NCBI GenBank assembly: GCA_018065375.1
Contig: JAGHTJ010000140.1
Span: 1 to 12,396 of the forward strand
Direction: 5' to 3'
DNA from: Candidatus Equinaster intestinalis
GTDB lineage: Bacteria; Bacillota_A; Clostridia; Oscillospirales; Acutalibacteraceae
DNA: 12,396 bases
The translations under genes were made by a program, and so were the position numbers. The notes beneath the pieces were generated by a model. That model was not told where the DNA came from. It did no database searches and saw only the letters and a list, made by a program, of their open reading frames with translations. Below, piece by piece: positions 1-8,048 of this stretch (the first letter of the stretch is position 1; each line of letters opens with the position of its first letter).

Positions 1-300
1 GTCTTTTTTGCGGGTCAGCTTTCGGGGGTTGAGGGATATATGGAATCGGCGGCTTCGGGAATTATTGCAGGCATAAATGCCGCAAATTTCCTGCTCGGTG
101 AAGAGCCGCTCGTACTTCCCGATTACACTATGATAGGCGCGCTAATCGGATATATCACCGATGAAACGGTCAAAAATTTTCAACCGATGGGGGCAAACTT
201 CGGAGTTCTTCCGCCGCTTGAAAATCATATAAGGGATAAAAAGGAACGCTATGCGGCACTGTCCGAGCGCTCGTTAAACTGGTTTAAAGAGGGGATATAA
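1..300 (+). CDS. trmFO: TrmFO, FAD/folate-dependent tRNA m5U54 methyltransferase (3' part only)
   Basis: The gene enters from the left edge in frame 1 and ends at TAA 298-300, so the last 99 residues are visible. TrmFO makes 5-methyluridine at position 54 of tRNA T-loops, using methylenetetrahydrofolate and FAD. The visible part starts with the conserved FAGQLSGVEGY stretch followed by ESAASGIIAGINAA, which is the C-terminal FAD-binding signature of the family. It ends with FQPMGANFGVLPPL and RDKKERYAALSERSL, also typical of the TrmFO C-terminus. The related MnmG (GidA) has a different C-terminal region, so TrmFO is the clear choice. An in-frame ATG at position 40 is internal and not the start. 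The stop abuts the plsX start with no gap, and the plsX ribosome binding site lies inside the last trmFO codons, which suggests co-transcription and coupled translation. Confidence 0.95.
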   Translation, partial: VFFAGQLSGVEGYMESAASGIIAGINAANFLLGEEPLVLPDYTMIGALIGYITDETVKNFQPMGANFGVLPPLENHIRDKKERYAALSERSLNWFKEGI

Positions 301-1290
301 ATGAAAATTGCAGTAGATGCCTTCGGCGGCGATAATGCACCGCTCGAAATTATCAAGGGCGCGGCACTCGCCCAGGCGGAAACCGGTGTTGATATTCTGC
401 TCACCGGCGATGAAAATGTAATAAATAACTGCATAAAGGAAAATAATATCGTTTTTAAAAACCTCGAAATAATTCATACCACCGATGTTATTTCTATGCA
501 CGATGACCCCACTTCGCTTTTAAAGGCTCATCGAAGCTGTTCTATGGCGGCGGCATTCGATGCCGTAGCCGAGGGTAAAGCCGATGCCTTTGTTTCGGCG
601 GGCTCAACGGGTGCAATAGTTGTAGGCGGTACACTTATAGTTAAAAGAATTAAGGGAGTAAAACGTCCTGCGCTCGGCAGTATGTTGCCGTCACCCTCTG
701 GCAGTTATATGCTTATGGATATGGGCGCAAACGCCGAATGCAGACCCGAAATGCTCTGCCAGTTCGCAGTTATGGCGTCCTGCTACCTTGAAAATGTTGA
801 GGGCAGAAAAAATCCGAAAATAGGACTTCTAAATATCGGCACCGAAGAAACAAAGGGTGACGAAACCCATAAGGAAGCATATAAGCTCCTCCAAAAAGCG
901 CCGATAAACTTTATAGGAAACGTTGAATCCCGCGAAATGCCAAACGGTGTATGCGATGCCGTGATTGCCGATGGATTTACCGGAAATATAGCCTTGAAGC
1001 TATTGGAGGGTACCGTTTCCACAATGTTCAAAATGCTCAAAGGCGTATTTTATAAAAATATAATTTCCAAGCTGGCGGCATTGGTTCTTAAAAAAGGCCT
1101 TTACGGACTTAAAAATACTATGGACGCCTCCGAAATCGGCGGTGCACTTCTTATGGGAGTTTCAAAGCCGGTTATCAAGGCGCACGGCTCATCTGATGCA
1201 AAGGCCGTTAAGGGAGCCATAAAGCAGGCAATTAAATTTGCCGAAAACGGAGTTGTGGATATTATTGCCGAAAATTTGAAGGAGGCGTAG
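301..1290 (+). CDS. plsX: PlsX, phosphate acyltransferase (acyl-ACP:phosphate)
   Basis: PlsX converts acyl-ACP and phosphate to acyl-phosphate, the acyl donor that PlsY uses for glycerol-3-phosphate in bacterial phospholipid synthesis. It is a peripheral membrane enzyme. The 329-residue length is normal. Motifs seen: DAFGGDNAP at residues 6-14 (most family members have DAMGGDNAP), SAGSTGA 99-105 (usually SAGNTGA), MDMGANAECRPE 139-150, GLLNIGTEETKGDE 175-188, DGFTGNIALK 224-233, and IKAHGSSDAKA 292-302. The ATG is preceded by AGAGGGG at 288-294, six bases upstream. In many Bacillota plsX is followed by acpP and then rnc; here rnc follows after 3 bases and acpP is missing from the locus. The two motif substitutions are conservative and the protein looks intact. 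Confidence 0.97.
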   Translation: MKIAVDAFGGDNAPLEIIKGAALAQAETGVDILLTGDENVINNCIKENNIVFKNLEIIHTTDVISMHDDPTSLLKAHRSCSMAAAFDAVAEGKADAFVSAGSTGAIVVGGTLIVKRIKGVKRPALGSMLPSPSGSYMLMDMGANAECRPEMLCQFAVMASCYLENVEGRKNPKIGLLNIGTEETKGDETHKEAYKLLQKAPINFIGNVESREMPNGVCDAVIADGFTGNIALKLLEGTVSTMFKMLKGVFYKNIISKLAALVLKKGLYGLKNTMDASEIGGALLMGVSKPVIKAHGSSDAKAVKGAIKQAIKFAENGVVDIIAENLKEA

Positions 1291-1293
1291 AGA

Positions 1294-1974
1294 ATGAAAA
1301 ATCTTCAGGAAAAGCTGAAATATACCTTTAAAAATACCGATTTGCTTGAAAATGCGCTTACCCATTCCTCTTTCGCCAACGAAAGGCACGTAAGCTTCGG
1401 CTCTAATGAAAGACTTGAATTTTTGGGAGACGCCGTGCTTTCAATAGTTGTTGCCGATTATCTTTATAAAACCTTTCCGGGTGTGGCAGAGGGTGAGCTC
1501 ACAAAGCTTCGCGCTTCCCTTGTATGCGAAAAGGCGCTCTGTGCTTTTTCAAAGGAGCTCGGTCTCGGCGCATATCTTAAGCTCGGTAAGGGCGAGGTTA
1601 TAAACGGCGGTTGCGAAAGACCTTCTATTTTAGCCGATGCCTTTGAGGCGGTGCTTGCGGCTATGTATCTTGATGGCGGTATGGAGGTTGCCCGCCGCCA
1701 TATAATGAGATTTATATTGCCCGAGCTCGAACACCGAGACGATGAAAATTTCAAGGACTATAAAACAAGCCTGCAGGAAATAATTCAGCGAAATCCCGAG
1801 GAACGTCTTTCCTACGTTCTTATAGGTGAAAAGGGTCCGGACCATGATAAGGAGTTTACGGTTGAGGTACACCTCAATTCCAATGTTATCGGCACAGGAA
1901 CGGGTAAAAACAAAAAGCACGCCGAACAGATGGCGGCAAAGCAGGCGCTCGGTCTTATGGGCATCGAAGTATGA
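1294..1974 (+). CDS. rnc: Ribonuclease III
   Basis: This endonuclease cuts double-stranded RNA in rRNA precursors and structured mRNAs. The 226-residue protein has the two expected domains. The nuclease domain (about 1-147) carries the signature NERLEFLGDAV at 38-48, giving the metal-binding/catalytic residues E39, E42 and D46, then E66 and the pair D115/E118 in ADAFEAV. All known catalytic acidic residues are therefore present. A double-stranded-RNA-binding domain follows (about 153-224), with DYKTSLQE near its start and the basic GKNKKHAEQMAAKQAL helix at its end. The ATG at 1294 has a strong GGAGG at 1281-1285, inside the last codons of plsX. The gene overlaps the next one by ATGA at 1971-1974. 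The rnc-smc-ftsY neighbourhood is classic for Bacillota. Confidence 0.97.
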   Translation: MKNLQEKLKYTFKNTDLLENALTHSSFANERHVSFGSNERLEFLGDAVLSIVVADYLYKTFPGVAEGELTKLRASLVCEKALCAFSKELGLGAYLKLGKGEVINGGCERPSILADAFEAVLAAMYLDGGMEVARRHIMRFILPELEHRDDENFKDYKTSLQEIIQRNPEERLSYVLIGEKGPDHDKEFTVEVHLNSNVIGTGTGKNKKHAEQMAAKQALGLMGIEV

Positions 1975-2975
1975 GCCGACACGCCAATATTTCGATTTTT
2001 GTGCCCCACCTCGGGTGTCCGAATATGTGTAGCTTCTGCAATCAAAGATATATTGCGGGCGATACACTGCCTCCGAGTGAAAACGATGTAAAAAACGCCG
2101 TGGAAACTGCGGAAAAATCGAAAAATTACAATCCCGAAGCTACCGAAATAGCCTTTTTCGGCGGTAGCTTTACGGCAATAGAAAGGGAATATATGGAAAG
2201 CCTTTTAAAGGCGGCATATCCCTATAAAAGGGACGGCAGAGTAAAGGGAATACGAATTTCCACACGTCCCGATGCGATAAACGAAGAAATTTTGTCATTG
2301 CTTAAAAAATACGGCGTTACAGCCATAGAGCTCGGCGCACAAAGTCTTGATAACGAGGTTTTGCGTGCCAATAACCGCGGACACACCGCCGCCGATATAG
2401 AAAAATCTTCGGCTATGATAAGGGCCGCGGGCTTTGAGCTCGGGCTTCAGATGATGACAGGTCTTTATAAAAGCGATGAGCAAAAGGATATTTATACTGC
2501 GAAAAAAACGGCGAGTCTTAATCCCGATACGGTTCGGATATATCCCACAATAGTTTTAGAGGGCACCGAGCTTGAAAAAAGGTATAAATCGGGCGAATAT
2601 AAACCGCAGAATGTAGAAGAAGCGGCAGAGCTTTGCGTAAAACTGCTCGAAATTTTCGAAAATGCAGGTATTACGGTTATAAGAACGGGTTTGCATACGA
2701 TAGATGAATCTAAATATGTTGCAGGTCCGTGGCACCCCGCATTTAAAGAAATATGCGATTCAAAAAGGTTTTTCGGGGAAATCAAAAGCCGTTTAACCAA
2801 AAAGGGAAGCTACGAAATATCGGTAAATAAAAGAGATGTTTCGAGGGTAATCGGTCAGAAAAGAGAAAATATCGAAAAGCTGAAAAGTATGGGCTTTAAC
2901 TGTAGAGTAAAAGCCGATGAAAATATTAAGGAAAATCAATTTGTAATCAAGGAGTGTGAAAATAAGTGCTGTTAA
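1971..2975 (+). CDS. Elp3-like radical SAM protein without acetyltransferase domain
   Basis: A 334-residue radical SAM enzyme. The 4Fe-4S-binding cysteines are C16, C20 and C23 in GCPNMCSFCNQ, the CxxxCxxC pattern. Further family marks are FFGGSFTAI (62-70), STRPDAI (97-103), IELGAQSLDNEVL (119-131) with NRGH (135-138), GLQMMTGL (158-165) and RIYPTIVLEGTELE (189-202). These match the radical SAM core of Elp3, the tRNA U34 carboxymethylating enzyme. The protein is much shorter than true Elp3 and lacks the C-terminal acetyltransferase domain, so its substrate is unknown; clostridial members at this locus are commonly labelled Elp3-like. Residues about 280-327 form a separate basic tail. The start overlaps the rnc stop by ATGA and has no good Shine-Dalgarno, so translation is probably coupled to rnc. 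The 3' end overlaps smc by 10 bases. A tRNA- or RNA-modifying role is inference only. Confidence 0.85.
   Translation: MSRHANISIFVPHLGCPNMCSFCNQRYIAGDTLPPSENDVKNAVETAEKSKNYNPEATEIAFFGGSFTAIEREYMESLLKAAYPYKRDGRVKGIRISTRPDAINEEILSLLKKYGVTAIELGAQSLDNEVLRANNRGHTAADIEKSSAMIRAAGFELGLQMMTGLYKSDEQKDIYTAKKTASLNPDTVRIYPTIVLEGTELEKRYKSGEYKPQNVEEAAELCVKLLEIFENAGITVIRTGLHTIDESKYVAGPWHPAFKEICDSKRFFGEIKSRLTKKGSYEISVNKRDVSRVIGQKRENIEKLKSMGFNCRVKADENIKENQFVIKECENKCC
2949..2968 (+). promoter_or_regulatory. Ribosome binding site and GTG start of smc
   Basis: AAGGAG at 2949-2954 is followed, after 11 bases, by the GTG start at 2966-2968. The whole site lies within the last codons of the upstream radical SAM gene, whose stop is at 2973-2975. 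No ATG in the smc frame lies near the homologous N-terminus, so this non-ATG start is needed to give the full family N-terminus. The long spacing and the overlap suggest that re-initiation by ribosomes finishing the upstream gene contributes to SMC translation. Confidence 0.7.
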
Positions 2976-5900
2976 GTTCAATACAGATACAGGGCTTTAA
3001 GTCCTTTGCAGACAAAACAACACTTAAATTCGGTAAGGGTATAACGGGAATAGTAGGCCCTAACGGTTCGGGAAAGAGTAATATTTCCGATGCCGTGCGC
3101 TGGGTACTCGGTGAGCAGTCTACCAAAAATCTGCGCGGACAAAGTATGGAGGACGTCATTTTCGGCGGAACCGCTTCACGCCGTCCGCACGGATACTGCG
3201 AGGTTACCCTCAATATTGATAATACCGACCGCAGTCTTAATTTTGATGACGATTTTGTTGCAATTACACGCCGTTACTACCGTTCACACGAAAGCGAATA
3301 TCTTATCAATAATGTATCGGTTCGCCTTAAGGATATAAACGAGCTCTTTATGGATACGGGACTCGGCAGAGACGGTTATTCAATGGTAGGTCAGGGCAAA
3401 ATAGATGCCATTATCAGCACCAAATCCAATGAGCGCCGCGATATATTCGAGGAGGCATCGGGTATATCCAAATACCGTTACAGAAAGCTCGAATCGGAGC
3501 GTAAGCTTGCGGCGGCGGACGAAAATCTTCTGCGCCTTAAGGATATTATGGCAGAGCTGGAGAGCAGGGTTGGTCCGCTTAAAATTCAGAGCGAAAAGGC
3601 TGAACGTTTTTTGAGCCTTGCCGAGCAGAAAAAGGAACTCGAAATAGGTCTTTGGCTCTATTCTCTCGATAATTTTAAAGAGGCGTTAAGGCTTCACGAA
3701 AATAAAATTACTGCCTGCAAGGTTTTATATGGCGAGATTGAAGAAAAGCTTTCGGAGTTTGACAGTGAGGTGGAAAAGAACGCTTCGCTCTATAACGAAT
3801 ACACCGTGGCAATAGAAGAAAAACGTCAGAATATTGCGGCATACGGCGAGCAGATAGCAGTGCTCGGCGGTAATATTCAGGTTACCGAAAACGATATTTT
3901 ACATAACGATACCGCGATTGAAAAAATCTGCGGTGAGATAGAAAGCCTTAAAAATTCCGAGGAGAGCGCAAGGGCGGAAATAAACTCTAATATTGCCCTT
4001 TCGGAAAATGCAGAAAAAGAAATTGCCGAGCTCGAAAACCAGGTTTCGGCGGCGCAGGAAAGTCTTAACAGCCTGCTTACCGATAGCGAAACCTTCTCTC
4101 GTAAAATAGAACAGCTTTCGGCTTCCTTAAACGAGCTTTCGGTTGAAAGCGCAAATCTGCGGGTTACGGTGCTTACGAGTGAAACTGCGGCAGGAGAGTT
4201 AAAACAGCGCGAAACGGCTCTTGATGAGCTTATAGCCGCCAAAAAAGCCGAAATAACAGGTCTTGAAACCGAACTTTCCGAAACCGATGAGCTTATAGCA
4301 TCTACCCTTTCCACCATCACCGATTGCGAAAATTCGCTCAAAGGCTACGAAATGCGGCTTAACACAAGAAAAGAAAAGAGCGATAAGCTCCGTGCGGAGC
4401 TTGATACTCTGCGGCTCGATATTGAGGCTAAAAAACGCCGTGTTCAGATTTTGGAGGACCTCGAAAAAAATATGGAGGGCTTCAATTTTTCGGTAAAATC
4501 GGTTATGCAAACGGCGGAAAGCGGGTTGTTACGCGGAGTTCACGGTCCGGTTGCGAGTATTATCAATACCAAAAAGGAGTTTACCGTTGCTATAGAAACG
4601 GCTCTCGGAGGAGCGCTTCAAAATATCGTTGTTGATACCGATGCCGATGCTAAAAGATGTATAAATCACTTAAAGAAAAACAATGCCGGCAGAGCAACAT
4701 TTTTGTCGGTTGCCGATATAAAGGCGCGTCCCTTTAAGGAAAAGGGATATGAGAATGCCTTCGGCTATGTGGGCATAGCGGCAGACCTTGTTGAAACCGA
4801 TAAAAAATACCGCGAAATCATAGAATATCTGCTTGGTGCAGTAGTTGTTGCCGAAGACCTCGATGCCGCAGTAAGCATTGCCAAAAAATTCGGCTATGCC
4901 TTTAAGGTTGTATCGCTTGACGGTCAGGTAGTAAACTCGGGCGGCTCTATGACAGGCGGCTCGCTTATTAAAAATGCGGGCTTGCTTACACGTAAAGAGG
5001 ATATTAAAAAGCTCAATTCCGATATTGAAAAAATGAGCGAAAAGGAGAAAAACCTTTCTGCCGAATACGATAAATCGGTTGAGGATTTATCAAAGGTTGA
5101 GGCAGATATTTTAACGGCGAGAGACCTCCTTAAAACCGCAAACGAGGATAATATCCGCGCCGAGAGTGAGAAAAAGCGCATCGAAGAGCTTATGAGCGCA
5201 GGCAAGGAGCTTTGCGACAGCTACGAAAACGAAAAAACTTCGGGCGGAGAAAAGTACAAGGAATTGCTTGAAGCCAAGCAAACTGCCGAAAAGAGTATGC
5301 AGGAAACCGACCTTAAGAAGCAACAGCTTCAATCCGAAATAGATTCGCTTACCGGCGGCAGAGACGAGTTATCAGCCAAGCGTGAAGAAATCACCGAGGC
5401 CATTACCGCTCTTAAGCTTCGTGTAATCGAAAAAACCAAGGATAAGGAAGGCTATCTTATTGCCGCGCAGGGTCTTGAAAATGCACTCAATCACCGAGAC
5501 GAAAGGGTTGCCGAGCTCGAAAAGGAAAAGGCAGACCTGCAAATGCTTAACGAATCAAAGCGCTCGGATATTTCGGCGGTAAACGGTACGGTTCAGGCAA
5601 TTCGCGAGCAGATAGCGGCCGCCGAAAAAGAAATTGAAGAAATTACCTTAAAGCGGAGTGAAACCGAAAAATCGAGCACACTTTTACGTGCTACCGAAAA
5701 GGATAAAACACTTGAAAGAGAAAAACTCGGCGGTGAGCTGGCGCGTCTTACAGAGCGAAAAGAAAATATGCTTGCCGAGTTTGATAACGTAATAAAACAG
5801 CTTTACGATGAGTATAATCTCACCCGCGGAGAAGCCGAAGCGCTCGGTATTAAAATCGAAAATCCGGGTGAAGCCAAAAAGGAGCTTTCTTCGGTTAAAA

Positions 5901-6541
5901 GCAGTATCAAAAATCTCGGAACGGTTAATGTTTCGGCGATTGAGGAATACAAGGAAGTCAGCGAAAGATATACCTTTATGTCGGAGCAGATTGCCGATGT
6001 TGAAGCTTCACGTGCCGAGCTTAATAAGCTTATAAATCAGCTTACGGGTCAGATGCAGGAAATGTTTACGGTAGGTTTTGCGAGAATAAACGAATGTTTC
6101 TCCAAAACATTTACCGAGCTTTTCGGCGGCGGTACGGCAAGCCTTGTGCTCACCGAGCCCGATAATGTTCTTGAAAGCGGAATTGATATAATTGCAAAGC
6201 TTCCGGGCAAAAATGTTCCGAGTTTGGACGGTCTTTCGGGCGGCGAAAAGGCTCTTGTTGCCCTTTCAATTTACTTTGCGATTATGTTCGTAAACGCTCC
6301 GCCCTTCTGTTTCCTCGATGAGGTTGATACCGCGCTTGACGATATAAATGTTGAACGCTTCGCACAGTATATGAAAAAATCGGAGGTTGCAACCCAGTTT
6401 ATCTGCGTAACACACCGCCGCGGAACTATGGAGGCGGCAGATATGCTTTACGGTGTAACAATGCAGGAAAAGGGCGTTACAAAGCTGCTGGAGCTCAATG
6501 TTGCGGAGCTTGAAAAGAAACTTACAGAGGTAGAAAAATAA
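2966..6541 (+). CDS. smc: SMC chromosome condensation/segregation ATPase
   Basis: SMC dimers, with ScpA and ScpB, form the condensin-like loop-extruding complex that compacts and segregates the chromosome. The 1191-residue length is standard. The N-terminal head contains the Walker A motif GPNGSGKS at 31-38. Long heptad-rich coiled-coil arms span about 170-510 and 670-1040. Between them is the hinge (about 520-665), starting near GVHGPVASII and ending near NSGGSMTGGS. The C-terminal head has the ABC signature LSGGEK at 1090-1095 and Walker B FCFLDEVD with D1118 and E1119, then the VTHRRGTMEAAD switch region. The start is GTG at 2966, chosen because it places LLSSIQIQGFKSF exactly where the family N-terminus begins; AAGGAG at 2949-2954 is a somewhat distant ribosome site (11-base gap). 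The ORF is intact. Its partners ScpA and ScpB are not in the window. Confidence 0.98.
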   Translation: MLLSSIQIQGFKSFADKTTLKFGKGITGIVGPNGSGKSNISDAVRWVLGEQSTKNLRGQSMEDVIFGGTASRRPHGYCEVTLNIDNTDRSLNFDDDFVAITRRYYRSHESEYLINNVSVRLKDINELFMDTGLGRDGYSMVGQGKIDAIISTKSNERRDIFEEASGISKYRYRKLESERKLAAADENLLRLKDIMAELESRVGPLKIQSEKAERFLSLAEQKKELEIGLWLYSLDNFKEALRLHENKITACKVLYGEIEEKLSEFDSEVEKNASLYNEYTVAIEEKRQNIAAYGEQIAVLGGNIQVTENDILHNDTAIEKICGEIESLKNSEESARAEINSNIALSENAEKEIAELENQVSAAQESLNSLLTDSETFSRKIEQLSASLNELSVESANLRVTVLTSETAAGELKQRETALDELIAAKKAEITGLETELSETDELIASTLSTITDCENSLKGYEMRLNTRKEKSDKLRAELDTLRLDIEAKKRRVQILEDLEKNMEGFNFSVKSVMQTAESGLLRGVHGPVASIINTKKEFTVAIETALGGALQNIVVDTDADAKRCINHLKKNNAGRATFLSVADIKARPFKEKGYENAFGYVGIAADLVETDKKYREIIEYLLGAVVVAEDLDAAVSIAKKFGYAFKVVSLDGQVVNSGGSMTGGSLIKNAGLLTRKEDIKKLNSDIEKMSEKEKNLSAEYDKSVEDLSKVEADILTARDLLKTANEDNIRAESEKKRIEELMSAGKELCDSYENEKTSGGEKYKELLEAKQTAEKSMQETDLKKQQLQSEIDSLTGGRDELSAKREEITEAITALKLRVIEKTKDKEGYLIAAQGLENALNHRDERVAELEKEKADLQMLNESKRSDISAVNGTVQAIREQIAAAEKEIEEITLKRSETEKSSTLLRATEKDKTLEREKLGGELARLTERKENMLAEFDNVIKQLYDEYNLTRGEAEALGIKIENPGEAKKELSSVKSSIKNLGTVNVSAIEEYKEVSERYTFMSEQIADVEASRAELNKLINQLTGQMQEMFTVGFARINECFSKTFTELFGGGTASLVLTEPDNVLESGIDIIAKLPGKNVPSLDGLSGGEKALVALSIYFAIMFVNAPPFCFLDEVDTALDDINVERFAQYMKKSEVATQFICVTHRRGTMEAADMLYGVTMQEKGVTKLLELNVAELEKKLTEVEK

Positions 6542-7452
6542 TGGGCTTTTTTGATAAAATAAAAAGCGGTCTTTCCAAAACGAGAGACAATATAGTAAAC
6601 AACATAAATTCGGTTGTAAACAGCTTTACAAAAATAGATGAAGAGCTGTTTGAGGAGCTGGAGGAAACCCTTATTATGTCGGATATAGGCGCCTCCACCG
6701 CCGCCGAAATTTGTGACAGACTTCGGGCTGTAATTAAGGAGCAGGGCATTAAAGACCCCTCCGAAATCAAAACCAAAATCAAGGAAATTATCGCCGATAT
6801 GTTAAAGGGAGATTATTCTCTCAATCTTTCAACAAAGCCTTCGATTATACTTGTTATCGGGGTAAACGGTGTCGGCAAAACCACTACCATCGGCAAAATG
6901 GCGGCAGGCCTTGTAGCCGAGGGCAAAAAGGTCGTTTTGGGTGCGGCGGATACCTTCCGTGCCGCCGCGATAGAACAGCTTACCGAGTGGGCAAACCGTG
7001 CAAATGCGGCGATTGTGAGCAGTGTTTCGGGTACCGACCCGGCTTCGGTGGTTTTCGATACCATAGCTTCGGCAAAATCGAAGGGAGCAGATGTTATTAT
7101 CTGCGATACCGCCGGCAGACTCCATAATAAGAAAAACCTTATGGACGAGCTTGCGAAAATGAACAGGGTTATAGACCGCGAACTGCCCGGAAGCGCAAAG
7201 GAATCCCTTTTGGTGCTCGATGCCACTACGGGACAGAATGCGGTAAACCAGGCGCGCGAATTCAGTAAGGTTACCGATATTACCGGTATAGTTTTAACCA
7301 AGCTGGACGGTACTGCCAAGGGCGGCGTTGTAATTTCAATAAACAACGAGCTCGGAATTCCGGTAAAATATATCGGAGTGGGCGAGGGTATCAACGATTT
7401 ACAACCCTTTGACCCTGTCGAATTTGCAGATTCTATTTTTGACGGTGAATAA
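6541..7452 (+). CDS. ftsY: FtsY, signal recognition particle receptor GTPase
   Basis: FtsY is the SRP receptor. It binds Ffh at the membrane and hands ribosomes making membrane proteins to the SecYEG channel. The 303-residue protein has a helical N domain (about 1-95, with MSDIGASTA at 46-54) and a G domain with P-loop GVNGVGKTT (107-115), DTFRAAA (137-143), DTAGR (189-193), TKLDGTAKGG (253-262, the G4 guanine-specificity region) and GVGEGINDL (279-287). It lacks the long acidic A domain of the E. coli protein, as is usual for Bacillota, and begins with the short amphipathic GFFDKIKSGLSKT segment that can contact the membrane. The start ATG overlaps the smc stop as TAATG, with a modest AGAGG at 6526-6530. 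The smc-ftsY pairing is conserved in Bacillota. Confidence 0.97.
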   Translation: MGFFDKIKSGLSKTRDNIVNNINSVVNSFTKIDEELFEELEETLIMSDIGASTAAEICDRLRAVIKEQGIKDPSEIKTKIKEIIADMLKGDYSLNLSTKPSIILVIGVNGVGKTTTIGKMAAGLVAEGKKVVLGAADTFRAAAIEQLTEWANRANAAIVSSVSGTDPASVVFDTIASAKSKGADVIICDTAGRLHNKKNLMDELAKMNRVIDRELPGSAKESLLVLDATTGQNAVNQAREFSKVTDITGIVLTKLDGTAKGGVVISINNELGIPVKYIGVGEGINDLQPFDPVEFADSIFDGE

Positions 7453-7454
7453 TT

Positions 7455-8039
7455 ATGGAATTCTTTATAGCAACTAAAAATCAGCATAAAATAACCGAAT
7501 TCAAGGCGATTTTCGAATCGGTAGGTCATACCCTTGTCACCGAAAATGATATTGTCGGTGTTATGCCGGAGCCCGAAGAAAACGGAACAACCTTTGAGGA
7601 AAACGCTCTAATAAAAGCAAAAGCGGGGCTTGAATTTTCGGGCAGACCCACAATAGCGGACGATTCGGGTCTTTGCGTAGATTATCTGGGCGGTGCTCCG
7701 GGAATTCATTCGGCAAGATATGCGGGTGAACACGAAACGCCCAAAAATAATGAAAAACTGCTTCGTGAATTAAACGGAGTTCCGATGGATAAAAGAACGG
7801 CGCGATTTGTGTCGGTTATAGCCTGCGTTTTCCCCGATGGCAGAAGCTTTACCGTAAGGGGCGAATGCGAGGGCAAAATAGCCGAAAAACCGCAGGGAAA
7901 CGGCGGCTTCGGTTACGATCCGCTCTTTATTTCGGAAATCGGTTGCTTCGGTGTAATTACTCCCGAGCAGAAAAATTCCATCAGCCACAGAAGTAAATCG
8001 GTGGCAAAATTCAAAGAAGAAATTTTAAAATATATATAG
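7455..8039 (+). CDS. rdgB: RdgB/HAM1 family XTP/dITP pyrophosphatase
   Basis: This enzyme hydrolyses deaminated purine nucleotides (dITP, ITP, XTP) to the monophosphate and pyrophosphate, keeping them out of DNA and RNA. The 194-residue length is normal. Motifs visible: ATKNQHKITEF (6-16, substrate loop), ENGTTFEENALIKA (42-55), ADDSGL (68-73, with the metal-binding/catalytic acidic pair), GAPGIHSARYAG (80-91), GGFGYDPLF (150-158) and SISHRSKS (175-182). The last motif usually ends in A rather than S, a mild change. The gene starts two bases after the ftsY stop. Its ribosome site is weak (GGTGA at 7444-7448), suggesting coupling to ftsY translation. Confidence 0.96.
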   Translation: MEFFIATKNQHKITEFKAIFESVGHTLVTENDIVGVMPEPEENGTTFEENALIKAKAGLEFSGRPTIADDSGLCVDYLGGAPGIHSARYAGEHETPKNNEKLLRELNGVPMDKRTARFVSVIACVFPDGRSFTVRGECEGKIAEKPQGNGGFGYDPLFISEIGCFGVITPEQKNSISHRSKSVAKFKEEILKYI

Positions 8040-8043
8040 GTGA
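8038..8043 (+). promoter_or_regulatory. Ribosome binding site deciding the yhbY start
   Basis: AGGTGA lies five bases upstream of ATG 8049 and overlaps both the rdgB stop codon (TAG 8037-8039) and the alternative GTG at 8040. The GTG would fall inside the Shine-Dalgarno itself and has no good site of its own, which favours the ATG. Confidence 0.7.
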
Positions 8044-8048
8044 AAATA

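Noticed and set aside
1826..2032. 68-residue + strand frame at the rnc/radical SAM junction
   Set aside because: It is out of frame with both genes, arginine-rich and without a ribosome site; the ATGA overlap of the two real genes explains the region.
1630..2067. 145-residue open frame on the - strand across rnc and the radical SAM start
   Set aside because: It is antisense to two well-supported genes and its composition is that of a shadow frame.
3877..4341. 154-residue open frame on the - strand within smc
   Set aside because: It is a serine-rich mirror of the SMC coiled-coil coding sequence, with no ribosome site or family resemblance.
3500..6060. Possible repeats in the smc arms (recurring gag-ctc-gaa and similar codon strings)
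   Set aside because: They reflect heptad coiled-coil composition and codon preference rather than a DNA repeat.
6813..7529. 238-residue open frame on the - strand across ftsY
   Set aside because: It lies antisense to a complete FtsY with all GTPase motifs, has no recognisable domain and is serine/proline/threonine-rich, as expected from the reverse complement of this coding style.
8040..8048. GTG at 8040 as the yhbY start
   Set aside because: It lies inside the AGGTGA ribosome site that serves ATG 8049, and the extra three residues are not part of the family N-terminus.
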